Counted from the stretch's first letter, positions 35,901 through 43,927 are shown. The stretch is 64,000 bases of DNA from Streptomyces sp. SA15 (GCF_002291145.1 NZ_NTGE01000211.1:121399-185398), one strand, 5' to 3'. Translations and numbers: made by a program. Notes: a model not told the origin generated them from the letters alone.

Positions 35901-38103
35901 GGAAGCCGTCCGCATCCGTCGCCAACTGGCACACGACAACCCCGCCACCCACACCCCCGGCCTCGCCTACTCGCTGAACAACCTCGCGCTGCGGCTGGCA
36001 GCGGTCGGACGACGTGAGGAGGCCGTGGACCTGGCTGAAGAAGCCGTCCGCATCCGCCGCGAACTCGCACACGACAACCCAGCCGCCCACCTCTCCAGCC
36101 TCGCGGTTTCGCTCAACAACCTCGCCCTGCGGCTGGGGGAGGTCGGACGGCGGCAGGAAGCCGTGGACCTGGCTGAAGAAGCCGTCGGCATCCGCCGCGA
36201 GCTGGCCCGGGACAACCCCGCCGCCCACACACCCGGCCTGGCGGACACGCTCGACACCCTGGCCCTGCGGCTGGCAGCCGTCGGGCGGCGTGAGGAGGCC
36301 GTGGACCTGGCCGAAGAAGCCGTCCGCCTCCGCCGCGACCTCACCCGCAAGAACCCGGCCGCCCACACCCCCGGCCTGGCAGACTCGCTCAACACGCTCG
36401 CCCTGCGGCTGGGGGATGTCGGACGGTGGGGCGATGCCATGGAACTGGCCCAGGAAGCCGCTTCCCTTTACCACGACCTCGCTCGCAAGAACCGCGCAGC
36501 CCACCTCCCCGACCTCGCCATGGCACTCACCAACCTCGCCCGGGGGCTGGGGAACGTCGGACGGCCGGAGGAAGCGATGGAACCGGCCCAGGAAGCCGTC
36601 CGCCTCCGCCGCGAACTCGCACACGACAACCCAGCCGCCTACCGCCCCAAGCTCGCCTTGGCGCTCAACAACCTCGCCAGCCAACTGTCAGCGGTCGGGC
36701 GGCTCGAGGAAGCCATCGAACCGGCCGAAGAGGCCGTCCGCATCTACCGCGAACTCGCCCATGCCGGCCCCGACGCCTTCCTGCCCGGACTCGCCATGGC
36801 ACTCAACAACCTCGGAGTGCACCTGGCGGCGGTCGAACGGAGGGAGGAAGCCGTCGAACCGGCGGAAGAGGCCGTCCGCATCCGCCGCGATCTCACCCGC
36901 GCCAACCCCGCCGCCCACGCACCCGACCTCGCCGACTCACTCGTCCACCTCGCGCGTCGACTGGTCGAGAGCGGACAGGAGGAACAGGCCCGGCGGAGGT
37001 ACGAGGAGACGATCGACGCCTTCAGAGCCCAACCGCCTGTCGCCGCGCGACTCTCCTACGATTTCGCCGTATTCCTCCTGGGCCGCGAAGCTCACGGCGC
37101 GGCCGTGCACCTCCTGTGCTCGCTCGTCGCCTGCCCCGAACCCGACGACGCGCCGATCGTCGTCCGGTCCCACCAGCTCCTCCGCCAGGCAACGAGGTCC
37201 CACCCCGATCAGCGTGCGACCGTGGTGCGCCTGTGCGGCGACGGGGACCACGCACCGGAGTGGCTGGAGGTCACGGATGCGGCACTGGAACTGACGCATG
37301 CCTGGCTCGCCGCCCCGACCTGGGAGGACTCCCGTGTCTTTCTGCACGCCCATCCCGGTCTGCTCGACGGCGAAGCCGTACCGGCGCTACGGGAATGGGC
37401 GTTGCTCGACACGACTGCCGACCTCCACACGGAGCTGCTGGAGCACATCGCGGGCGGCACGCCGATCGACACGGCGTACCGTCCGCTGATCCTGCAGGAC
37501 TGCCTCAAGCGGTGGTTCCGAAGCAGCGCCGAAGGAACCGACTGGGCCGGCTCGGCGGCCTGCCTGACAGCGCATGCCACCGACCTCCTCACGCCGGACG
37601 CCGCCCTGGTACTGGCCGACGCGACGGCATCCGGGCCCGGCATGGATCTGCTGGTCCAGGTGCACCGGGCCATCCTGGCGCTGGCCACCCGGGACGGAAT
37701 CGAAGCCGCCTACCGCCTCGTCATGGACCGGCGGGCGTTTCTGGGAGGTGTGCGGGACGCGGTGAGCGCCGCGGATGGAGAAGTCCTTGGGTGGCTCGCG
37801 GTGATCGAGGAGGGTGTGTTCGGGGCACCGTGGGCATCCGCCGTGCACCGGCTGACCGCGCAGGCCCTGTCGGACGGGTCCGAGGGCTTCGACGGGTCGG
37901 ACGGGTCCGACGGATCCGACGGCCAGGCGGCCTCCGCCCCCGCGGCCGTCCTCGCCACCGCGGCCCAGCAGCGGGAGCCCAGCGCGGAGGAGCGCAACCT
38001 CGCCGTGTCCGAGATCGCCGCGCTGCTCGCCGTCCGCCCCGACCGGGCCGCCGCGCTGAGCCCTGTGCTCAGTGCGGCGTTGGCCACGCCTCCGGCCGGG
38101 TGA
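32962..38103 (+). CDS. Caspase-like protease - STAND NTPase - TPR-like repeat protein
   Basis: A 1713-residue multidomain protein. Residues about 10-200 form a caspase-like (C14) protease with catalytic H90 in WSGHGE and C140 in LLDTCYAG, followed by AACQAHEPA. A connecting GWFFTGRNRILREITDWL leads into a STAND/NACHT-like NTPase (about 285-560): Walker A GSAGSGKS (314-321), Walker B LVLDGLDEA (D410, D413, E414) and an LLASRDRP motif. A winged-helix-like region follows (to about 700). Residues 771-1322 are 12 perfectly phased 46-residue TPR-type repeats, with degenerate ones at both sides. The C-terminal 390 residues are mostly helical with a Gly-Ser-Asp linker (about 1638-1655). NTPase oligomerisation on ligand sensing by the repeats, activating the protease, is the model for such proteins; it is inference here. 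Confidence 0.9.
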   Translation: MSSFPNDPQAATGTFLAVVYQAYDDPRFQPLDGAVGQIDDLAGALGPFGFRPTVLADLGQRALSDELTDWAGAWKTDGGHGPAVAAWSGHGEITRQGELRLVTRATRDLRDAEQYFTAERLAGRALSAGADQILILLDTCYAGAGAPAALEEALNAMAERTLPEPRRAWLGILAACQAHEPAEGARGLLLETVLRVLRHGPARGSARLEGGYRHEWSVRNQGISGETLALAVMEDWPDSGQIPVRASAGRPERIFRNPLWRPNAGEALVEHLVLAAKGIDPTEEGWFFTGRNRILREITDWLAEGKAGLLLLTGSAGSGKSAVAGRIAALSHAEERRALFVHAPLGDDDPDPGEGSVEAALHLRGMHVQDLAEALAEQLGLPAPETPAGLIAELEGLEARGARRHVLVLDGLDEAAPDQAGPIADRLLVPLSRLCTVLLASRDRPFQPHREPGETLNAALTRTIGATVRVLDLDEEEDTTEDIAAYVRRRLVADDIPEGTADDIAPVVAERAVGSKGGFLFARIVASALARHLASDPTRSWREQIPEGITDALDRDLAAGAVRHRDGHRVPHAADDLLTALAWAAGNGMPAHGVWETVAKAVSRDGTAYGPEDIDWVLAHYGRYIVEDSDGQQAVYRLYHRELVAHLQSFGARDLPEGRTPAPWAVIDALVALVLRQTGGGRQPEEANGYLRRHLADHALPAANVGIAVLRKLVAVNSAAYVPVLASALHALSVYCRLAGLPLDSVELADEAVRIHRELAHDNPSAHRPDLAASLNNLAAQLGEAGRRDEALEAAREAVRIRRELAHDNPSAHRPDLAISLNTLSSRASDVGRLDEALEPVQEATSLYRELARDNPAAHTPYLAATLNNLARQLSEAGRREEAVHIVEEATSLYRELAMTSSAAHLPDLAASLNNLAAQRAEVGQREEAVAPAQEAAFLYREFARTSPAAYQPKLAMALSNLSNRLRAVGRRQEAVAPAQEAVRIRRQLAHDNPATHTPGLAYSLNNLALRLAAVGRREEAVDLAEEAVRIRRELAHDNPAAHLSSLAVSLNNLALRLGEVGRRQEAVDLAEEAVGIRRELARDNPAAHTPGLADTLDTLALRLAAVGRREEAVDLAEEAVRLRRDLTRKNPAAHTPGLADSLNTLALRLGDVGRWGDAMELAQEAASLYHDLARKNRAAHLPDLAMALTNLARGLGNVGRPEEAMEPAQEAVRLRRELAHDNPAAYRPKLALALNNLASQLSAVGRLEEAIEPAEEAVRIYRELAHAGPDAFLPGLAMALNNLGVHLAAVERREEAVEPAEEAVRIRRDLTRANPAAHAPDLADSLVHLARRLVESGQEEQARRRYEETIDAFRAQPPVAARLSYDFAVFLLGREAHGAAVHLLCSLVACPEPDDAPIVVRSHQLLRQATRSHPDQRATVVRLCGDGDHAPEWLEVTDAALELTHAWLAAPTWEDSRVFLHAHPGLLDGEAVPALREWALLDTTADLHTELLEHIAGGTPIDTAYRPLILQDCLKRWFRSSAEGTDWAGSAACLTAHATDLLTPDAALVLADATASGPGMDLLVQVHRAILALATRDGIEAAYRLVMDRRAFLGGVRDAVSAADGEVLGWLAVIEEGVFGAPWASAVHRLTAQALSDGSEGFDGSDGSDGSDGQAASAPAAVLATAAQQREPSAEERNLAVSEIAALLAVRPDRAAALSPVLSAALATPPAG
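35272..36927 (+). repeat. Twelve in-phase 138-bp repeats encoding TPR-type units
   Basis: Twelve successive units of exactly 46 codons start with codons for LA..LNNLA and end with HDNPAAHxPD-like residues. No unit carries an insertion or deletion across 1656 bp. Neighbouring units share long identical DNA stretches, for example gaagccgtccgcatccgccg, so copies have probably been spread by recombination. Units one and fourteen on the flanks are degenerate. A period of 46 is longer than the canonical 34-residue TPR and close to the kinesin-light-chain type. Confidence 0.95.
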
Positions 38104-38149
38104 TGGGGGAAGATGATCCACGCATCGTGGCACAACCGGGGAGGACATG

Positions 38150-39112
38150 ATGCGTGACAGCGGTTGGGGACTCGAACTGGTCTGCGCCTGCTACCTGTTG
38201 ATCGTCTACATCACCAGCCGAGGCCTGATCGCCGCCCCGCGCTACCGTCTGCTGCTGGCACGTCTGCGCGACTGCCGCGCCAGGGCGACGGCCCTGGCCG
38301 CCCTCCACGATGACGATCCGGCCCGGAAAGCGGCTCTCACCGCCGTGACGACCCGGCTCGACGACCTCGAACGGGGCGGCACGGTGGTCTGGCGGCTGAA
38401 CTCCCGTTTCGGGGTGATCGCGATCCCGCTGTCGAAGCTGGCCGCCGCATGGCGGGCCCTGCACGTCGCGGAACGTCGGCTGCTCGGCGTCGAGCCTCCG
38501 ACAGAGGCCCTCGCCCAGCGCCAGTGGCTGCTGCACCGGCTCGCTGCCTCCTCAGACCCCGCCGACACCGAGCTGGCCGAGAAACTCGCCGCGGAACCGG
38601 CCGCTGATCCGGACACGCCCGAGGCGCGTGCCCTCCTGCTCGCCGCCGCCCAACACGTCCACGACCTGGAGGACAGCGTCTCCGAGCAGGACTACGAACA
38701 ACAGCGCATCGCCCTCTGGCTGGCCACGATCGGCCTCGGCTCGGTCCTGTTGATCGGCACCGTGCTGGACCACCGGGAGACGATGCTCCTCGGTGCGCTG
38801 GGTGGCTTCCTGTCACCGGCCATCGGAGTGATGCGCTCGCAGCGGCCGTCGTCCTGGGGCGTGCTCGTCCTCGCACCGGTCGGCGGCGCGCTCGCCGCGG
38901 TCGGCGGCCTCCTGCTGGTCCGCATGCTCGCCGACCCCGAGCTGAACCTGCTCGGCCAGGTGTTCCTGGAGAACTCCTGGGGCGCACCCGAGCGTCCGAT
39001 CGCCCTGGCCATGGCCCTGCTGTTCGGATTCTCCGGCACGCTGTTCTCCCGGCTCGCCCTCACGGCCACCGGGCAGCTGACAGCGTCCGCCCCGCCACTC
39101 CGCCCCGTCTGA
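38150..39112 (+). CDS. Multi-pass membrane protein of the caspase locus
   Basis: A 320-residue protein of unknown family. One transmembrane helix is near the N-terminus (about residues 6-24, LELVCACYLLIVYI), then about 160 mostly helical, charged residues (LLLARLRDCRARATALAALH ... LHVAERRLLGVEPPTEALA), and four more membrane segments from about 185 to 310 (for example IALWLATIGLGSVLLIGTVL and WGVLVLAPVGGALAAVGGLL). Two ATGs occur (38147, 38150); GGGGAGG five bases before the second favours it. The gene follows the caspase gene by 46 bp and ends 12 bp from era on the other strand. It could anchor the complex, be a target of the lipase or protease, or form the final membrane effector. Confidence 0.75.
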   Translation: MRDSGWGLELVCACYLLIVYITSRGLIAAPRYRLLLARLRDCRARATALAALHDDDPARKAALTAVTTRLDDLERGGTVVWRLNSRFGVIAIPLSKLAAAWRALHVAERRLLGVEPPTEALAQRQWLLHRLAASSDPADTELAEKLAAEPAADPDTPEARALLLAAAQHVHDLEDSVSEQDYEQQRIALWLATIGLGSVLLIGTVLDHRETMLLGALGGFLSPAIGVMRSQRPSSWGVLVLAPVGGALAAVGGLLLVRMLADPELNLLGQVFLENSWGAPERPIALAMALLFGFSGTLFSRLALTATGQLTASAPPLRPV

Positions 39113-39124
39113 CGCGCCGGAGAG

Positions 39125-40084
39125 TCAGAACCCCAGCCTCCGCAACTGCTTGGGATCCCGCTGCCAGTCCTTCGCCACCTTCACATGCAGGTCGAGGAAC
39201 ACCGGCGTCCCCAGCAGCGCCTCGATCTGCTTACGGGACTTGATGCCGACGTCCTTCAGCCGCTTGCCCTTGGGGCCGATGATGATCCCCTTCTGGCTGG
39301 GCCGCTCGATGAAGAGGTTGGCGTGGATGTCGAGGAGCGGCTTGTCCGCCGGCCGGTCCTCGCGGGGCAGCATCTCCTCCACCACGACCGCGATGGAGTG
39401 GGGAAGCTCGTCGCGTACGCCCTCCAGGGCCGCCTCGCGAATCAGCTCCGCGATCATGACCTGCTCGGGCTCGTCCGTCAGATCACCCTCGGGGTAGAGG
39501 GCCGGGCCCTCCGGGAGGAGCGGGACCAGCAGGTCCGCCAGCAGGCTCACCTGCTTGTCCCCGACCGCCGACACCGGGACGATCTCCGCCCACTCGAAGC
39601 CCAGTTCCTTGCCCAGCTGGTCGATCGCGATCAGCTGCTCGGCGAGGGTCTTGGAGTCCACCAGGTCCGTCTTCGTGACGATCGCGACCTTGGGGGTCTT
39701 CCGGATACTCGCCAGCTCCTTGGCGATGAAGCGGTCGCCGGGACCCAGCTTCTCGTTCGCCGGCAGACAGAAGCCGATGACGTCCACCTCTGCCCAGGTC
39801 GTCCGCACCACGTCGTTCAGCCGCTCACCCAGCAGCGTGCGCGGCTTGTGCAGACCCGGGGTGTCCACCAGGATCAGCTGCGCGTCCGGGCGGTGCACGA
39901 TCCCCCGTACCGTGTGCCGCGTCGTCTGCGGCTGATTCGCCGTGATCGCCACCTTCTGCCCGACGAGAGCGTTCGTGAGGGTGGACTTGCCCGCGTTGGG
40001 GCGGCCGACGAAACAGGCGAAGCCCGCCCGGTGGACGGCCTCCGACGATTCCGACGGCTCGGATGACTGGCTGCGAACGCTCAT
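39125..40084 (-). CDS. era: Ribosome-assembly GTPase Era
   Basis: Essential GTPase that binds the 3' end of 16S rRNA during small-subunit maturation. The 319-residue protein has G1 GRPNAGKS, G2 region QTTRHTVRG, G3 DTPGLHKP, G4 TKTD and the C-terminal KH domain with IIIGPKGKRLKDVGIKSR. The N-terminus has a short Ser/Glu-rich extension (SQSSEPSESSEA) typical of the microsatellite-like sequence in this genome. The ATG at 40084 is preferred over one nine bases earlier. In many actinobacteria era follows the cytidine-deaminase-like gene directly; here a PII gene and a secreted-protein gene sit between. Confidence 0.96.
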   Translation of the reverse strand: MSVRSQSSEPSESSEAVHRAGFACFVGRPNAGKSTLTNALVGQKVAITANQPQTTRHTVRGIVHRPDAQLILVDTPGLHKPRTLLGERLNDVVRTTWAEVDVIGFCLPANEKLGPGDRFIAKELASIRKTPKVAIVTKTDLVDSKTLAEQLIAIDQLGKELGFEWAEIVPVSAVGDKQVSLLADLLVPLLPEGPALYPEGDLTDEPEQVMIAELIREAALEGVRDELPHSIAVVVEEMLPREDRPADKPLLDIHANLFIERPSQKGIIIGPKGKRLKDVGIKSRKQIEALLGTPVFLDLHVKVAKDWQRDPKQLRRLGF

Positions 40085-40276
40085 GGCGCCCATTCTCCCT
40101 GATCCACAGAGCCCCGCCGTACAACAGACCGACCGTGCCCCTCGCCGCGCGGAGCGGGAGCACACCGGCCCGGACCTTACGGAGCACGCCGAGACCGTCA
40201 TACGATCACGGCGTCCTGGGCCACGGCGCCCGTCACCGCCTCCCCGTCCCCTCCCCCCAGAAGGTCAAGACCAGGC

Positions 40277-40615
40277 ATGAAGCTCATCACCGCGATCGTC
40301 AAGCCGTACCGCCTCGACGAGATCAAGACCGCCCTCCAGGAACTCGGCGTGCACGGCCTGACCGTGACCGAGGCCAGTGGCTACGGCCGTCAGCGCGGCC
40401 ACACCGAGGTGTACCGCGGCGCCGAGTACCAGGTCGACCTGGTCCCCAAGGTCCGTATCGAGGTCGTCGTCGAGGACGCCGACTCGGACGCCGTCATCGA
40501 CGCGCTCGTCAAGGCCGCGCAGACGGGGAAGATCGGGGACGGGAAGGTGTGGGTGCTGCCGGTGGAGACGGTCGTACGGGTGCGGACGGGCGAGCGCGGC
40601 CCCTACGCGCTGTAG
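40277..40615 (+). CDS. PII signal-transduction protein
   Basis: A 112-residue PII trimeric sensor of ATP/ADP and 2-oxoglutarate. The T-loop holds Y51 in the sequence YRGAEY, the tyrosine modified by uridylylation or adenylylation in homologues, and the B-loop is TGKIGDGKVWV with the C-loop RVRTGERG. The usual actinobacterial PII gene, glnK, lies between amtB and glnD; neither is present here, so this is a separate copy. It sits on the plus strand inside the block of minus-strand housekeeping genes. Its partner is not revealed by context. Confidence 0.92.
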   Translation: MKLITAIVKPYRLDEIKTALQELGVHGLTVTEASGYGRQRGHTEVYRGAEYQVDLVPKVRIEVVVEDADSDAVIDALVKAAQTGKIGDGKVWVLPVETVVRVRTGERGPYAL

Positions 40616-40644
40616 GCGACGCCGGGACCGCGCGCGTCAGGACG

Positions 40645-41121
40645 TCAGTCGAACACGAACGGGCCCGGCGACTGCGGTCCGGTCGCCGTGCAGGTGATGG
40701 TGATCCCGATGACGGTCATGCGCAGGGAACCACCGAACGCCTCCAGGCTGTCCCCGGAGGCGACGGTCCCGGCGAGCGGGCCGACGGTGACGGGGTCGCC
40801 GGCGGCCATGGCCGGGTTCTCGGTGCCGGTGAACGCGGTGGTGCCGCCGCCCGCCGTCACCAGCGTGAGCGTCGACGAGATCGAGTCCTCCCCCAGCGCG
40901 ATCGGCGCGGTGATCGCGGAGGAGTTGACGGTGATCGTGGCGGCGGTGCCGTCCTGCGTCGCCGTCAGCGTGGCCTCGCCGCCGCCGAAGGTGCCGCAGT
41001 CGGCGGTGATCGTCGCGGTGTCCGGGGTGACGGCCACGGCGGTGGGGGCGAGGGCGAGTCCGGCGATCGCGAGGGCGCCGACGGCGAGTGCCGCACCTGA
41101 TGTCGTTCGCTTGTGTCTCAT
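40645..41121 (-). CDS. Secreted beta-rich protein of unknown function
   Basis: A 158-residue protein with a signal peptide (MRHKRTTSGAALAVGALAIA followed by GLALAPTAVAV). The mature part is dominated by Thr, Ala, Gly and Val with alternating patterns of beta-strands and only two cysteines (GDC-like at the start and TCTA near the end) that could form one disulfide. No catalytic motif or repeat is seen. The ATG at 41121 is preferred over a frame starting at 41151. It is convergent with the PII gene, 29 bp apart, and is preceded by an empty 222 bp. Confidence 0.7.
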   Translation of the reverse strand: MRHKRTTSGAALAVGALAIAGLALAPTAVAVTPDTATITADCGTFGGGEATLTATQDGTAATITVNSSAITAPIALGEDSISSTLTLVTAGGGTTAFTGTENPAMAAGDPVTVGPLAGTVASGDSLEAFGGSLRMTVIGITITCTATGPQSPGPFVFD

Positions 41122-41343
41122 GGGATCCGATTCCCTTCCCAGGATTGCCATGTGGGGATGGACGGGAGAGGAAAGCTCCGACGGACGACTGCCTCGCGGG
41201 CGCGGTGCGGAGCGCCGGGCGAGGCACGAATCTGACGACCCGTCGGAACTACCGATTCCATTGATGCGCGAGTGCCGACAGCTGACAAGGGCTGTTTTTG
41301 CCCACGGTTCGGCCGGAGGCCGAAAGCGGATCCCCCAGGAACC

Positions 41344-41697
41344 TCAGTCCGCCGTGACCGTCAGCCGTACCACCCCGTCCGGCCCGGCCACCAGCACCGG
41401 CGTCCCCGGCCCCCCAAGGTCCCGTACCGCAGCGCGGTCCTCGGCCGAAACCTCCTCCGCCTCGGTCACCACCGCCGCCGCCTCCAACGACTTCGCCCCC
41501 GAAGCCACCGCCATCGCCACCGCCGTACGCAACGCGCTCAGGCGCAGCGACTCAAGGGCAACGGTCCCGGCGACATACGTACGGCCCGTCTCGTCCCGCA
41601 CGGCCGCCCCCTCCGGCACACCGTTACGGGCCCGGGCGGAACGGGCCAGAGTGATGATCTTGCGGTCCTCGGGGTCAAGCGCGCTGCTGTCGGTCAT
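41344..41697 (-). CDS. Cytidine-deaminase-like protein lacking zinc motifs
   Basis: A 117-residue protein that aligns by pattern with cytidine deaminases (LARSARARNGVPEGAAVRDE ... GTVALESLRLSALRTAVAMA). The position of the Cys-Ala-Glu or His-Ala-Glu catalytic motif is occupied by LSALR, and the downstream PCxxC motif is absent, so it should not bind zinc or deaminate. It occupies the place between the CorC-type gene and era where actinobacteria usually have cytidine deaminase, so it is best seen as a degenerate paralogue that kept the fold. It may act as a structural or regulatory partner. Confidence 0.7.
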   Translation of the reverse strand: MTDSSALDPEDRKIITLARSARARNGVPEGAAVRDETGRTYVAGTVALESLRLSALRTAVAMAVASGAKSLEAAAVVTEAEEVSAEDRAAVRDLGGPGTPVLVAGPDGVVRLTVTAD

Positions 41698-41753
41698 GCC
41701 CCGAGCATACGTAGCCGCACTCCCGGAGGTCCCAGGGGTGTCCCGCGCCGCCC

Positions 41754-42113
41754 TCAGGGCCGGTCGAGGCGGAGCCGCTCGGCCCTCGGCAGGCCCGCCA
41801 CCACCAGGTCGTACGAGTCCTCGATGAGCTCGCGGACCAGCCGGTCCGGGAGGTCGCCGTCTACCGTCACCGTGTTCCAGTGGCGCTTGTTCATGTGCCA
41901 GCCAGGGATGATCAGGCCGGGGTGCTCGCCGCGCAGGCGGATCGCGTCCTCCGGGGCGCACTTGAGGTTGATCGTGAGCGGGCGGGCGTCCAGGTTCGTG
42001 AGGGCGAAGAGTTTGCCCTGGACCTTGAAGACCGAGGTCTCCGGGTTGAACGGGAAGTCCTCCACGGCCGCGTTGAAGGACAGGCAGAACGCGCGCAGCT
42101 CCTGCGGGGTCAC
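41754..42113 (-). CDS. MmcQ/YjbR-family protein
   Basis: A 119-residue protein of the MmcQ/YjbR family, with the fold of a DNA-binding or double-wing protein. Characteristic blocks are VEDFPFNPETSVFKVQGKLF, LTINLKCAPEDAIRLR and WHMNKRHWNTVTVDGDLP. The GTG start at 42113 overlaps the end of the CorC-type gene (GTGA). No molecular function is firmly known for the family. Co-translation with the CorC-type protein suggests only operon membership. Confidence 0.88.
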   Translation of the reverse strand: MTPQELRAFCLSFNAAVEDFPFNPETSVFKVQGKLFALTNLDARPLTINLKCAPEDAIRLRGEHPGLIIPGWHMNKRHWNTVTVDGDLPDRLVRELIEDSYDLVVAGLPRAERLRLDRP

Positions 42114-43420
42114 TCCGCCTCCTTGTCCTCGTCCTCCGGCGGATCCAGCTGGCCCACCGGCTCCACCAGCACCGTCACGATCTTGTTCCGGCGGCCCGCC
42201 GCGGCCTCCGCCGTCAGGCGCAGCTCCCGGCCGTCCGGGAGGCCGACCGCCGACGAGGCGCCGGCGATCGGGACCCGGCCAAGGGCTTTGGCGAGCAGGC
42301 CGCCGACCGTCTCCACGTCCTCGTCGTCGTACTCCTCCAGGCCGTACAGCTCGCCGAGGTCGGTGATGTCGAGGCGGGCGGTGACCCGGTAGCGGTCCTC
42401 CCCGAGGTCCTCGACGGGCGGCAGCTCGCGGTCGTACTCGTCGGTGATCTCTCCGACGATCTCCTCGAGGATGTCCTCGATGGTGACGATGCCGGCCGTG
42501 CCGCCGTACTCGTCGATGACGACGGCGACGTGGTTGCGGTCCTGCTGCATCTCGCGCAGCAGGTCGCCGGCGTTCTTGGTGTCGGGGACGAAGGCGGCCG
42601 GGCGCATGGCCGTCGACACCAGTTCGGACTCCGCGTCGCGGCTGATGTGCGTCTTGCGGACCAGGTCCTTCAGGTACACGATCCCGACGACGTCGTCCTC
42701 GTTCTCGCCGGTCACCGGGATGCGGGAGAAGCCGGAGCGCAGGGCGAGGGTGAGGGCCTGGCGGATGGTCTTGTAGCGCTCGATGACGACGAGGTCGGTC
42801 CTCGGGACCATCACCTCCCGTACGAGCGTGTCGCCCAGCTCGAAGACCGAGTGCACCATGCGGCGCTCCTCGTCCTCGATCAGGGACTCGGCCTCGGCGA
42901 GGTCGACCAGCGCGCGCAGCTCCGCCTCGGAGGCGAACGGGCCGCGGCGGAAGCCCTTGCCGGGGGTCAGCGCGTTGCCGATGAGGATGAGGAGGGAGGG
43001 GATCGGGCCCATGACACGGGCCAGCGGCAGCAGGATGTACGCGGCCGCCGTCGCCGTGTTCAGCGGGTGCTGGCGGCCGATGGTGCGCGGGGAGACGCCG
43101 ACCGCGACGTACGACACCAGGACCATGACCCCGATCGCGATCAGAAGGGCCTCGGTGGTGCCGGCGAACTCCTGGAGGCAGGCGTAGGTGATGAGGGCGG
43201 CCGCCGCCATCTCGCAGGCGACGCGGACCAGCAGCGCCACGTTGAGGTAGCGGGTCGGGTCGGCGGCGACCTGGGCCAGCTTGGCGCTGCCCCGGCGGCC
43301 GGTGCGTACGGCTTCCTCGGCGCGGAAGCTGGAGACGCGCGCGAGGCCCGCCTCCGCGCAGGCGGCGAGCCACGCGACGACGACCAGGGCGATCGCGCCC
43401 GAGACGAGGGTCGGGCTCAT
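42110..43420 (-). CDS. CorC/HlyC-family protein with DUF21 and CBS domains
   Basis: A 436-residue membrane protein. The N-terminal DUF21 transmembrane domain (about residues 1-180) is followed by a pair of CBS domains (about 205-325; blocks VMVPRTDLVVIERYKTIRQA and VVIDEYGGTAGIVTIEDILE) and a C-terminal CorC/HlyC domain (YRVTARLDITDLGELYGLEE). Homologues are linked to magnesium efflux and cobalt resistance. It starts inside the end of ybeY (ATGA) and its end overlaps the MmcQ-like gene. The DUF21 part is less conserved than in enterobacterial CorB. Confidence 0.92.
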   Translation of the reverse strand: MSPTLVSGAIALVVVAWLAACAEAGLARVSSFRAEEAVRTGRRGSAKLAQVAADPTRYLNVALLVRVACEMAAAALITYACLQEFAGTTEALLIAIGVMVLVSYVAVGVSPRTIGRQHPLNTATAAAYILLPLARVMGPIPSLLILIGNALTPGKGFRRGPFASEAELRALVDLAEAESLIEDEERRMVHSVFELGDTLVREVMVPRTDLVVIERYKTIRQALTLALRSGFSRIPVTGENEDDVVGIVYLKDLVRKTHISRDAESELVSTAMRPAAFVPDTKNAGDLLREMQQDRNHVAVVIDEYGGTAGIVTIEDILEEIVGEITDEYDRELPPVEDLGEDRYRVTARLDITDLGELYGLEEYDDEDVETVGGLLAKALGRVPIAGASSAVGLPDGRELRLTAEAAAGRRNKIVTVLVEPVGQLDPPEDEDKEAE

Positions 43421-43914
43421 GACACGGTCGGGGCCGGGGACGGGCCGGTCAGGCCCTTCTCCGCACGCCAGCCGTCCACGATGGCCGCCTGGAGGCCGAA
43501 CATCTCGGCCTTCTCGTCCGGCTCCTCGTGGTCGTAGCCCAGCAGGTGCAGCACTCCATGGACGGTCAGGAGCTGGAGCTCCTCGTCCATGGAGTGCTGC
43601 GTGGGCGCTTCCGTCCCCTGCTTGGCGGCGACCTCGGGGCAGAGCACGATGTCGCCGAGGAGCCCCTGCGGGGGTTCGGCGTCGTCCTTGGACGGCGGGC
43701 GCAGCTCGTCCATGGGGAAGGACATGACATCGGTCGGGCCGGGCAGGTCCATCCACTGGATGTGCAGCTGTTCCATGGCGTCGGCGTCCACGACGATCAC
43801 CGAGAGCTCGGAGAGCGGGTGGATGCGCATCCGCGCGAGCGCGTAGCGGGCGATGTCGAGGATCGCCTGCTCGTCGACCTCGGTTCCGGACTCGTTGTTG
43901 ACGTCGATCGACAT
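43417..43914 (-). CDS. ybeY: Endoribonuclease YbeY
   Basis: Single-strand endoribonuclease needed for 16S rRNA 3'-end maturation and ribosome quality control. The 165-residue protein carries the zinc-binding motif HGVLHLLGYDHE near residues 115-126, with the third histidine in that block. The ATG at 43914 gives the standard start (MSIDVNNESG); a longer frame goes up to 44049 within phoH. Its gene overlaps the CorC-type gene by four bases and lies 13 bp downstream of phoH, the order conserved in most bacteria. Confidence 0.95.
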   Translation of the reverse strand: MSIDVNNESGTEVDEQAILDIARYALARMRIHPLSELSVIVVDADAMEQLHIQWMDLPGPTDVMSFPMDELRPPSKDDAEPPQGLLGDIVLCPEVAAKQGTEAPTQHSMDEELQLLTVHGVLHLLGYDHEEPDEKAEMFGLQAAIVDGWRAEKGLTGPSPAPTVS

Positions 43915-43927
43915 GGTGGTGCTCGGT

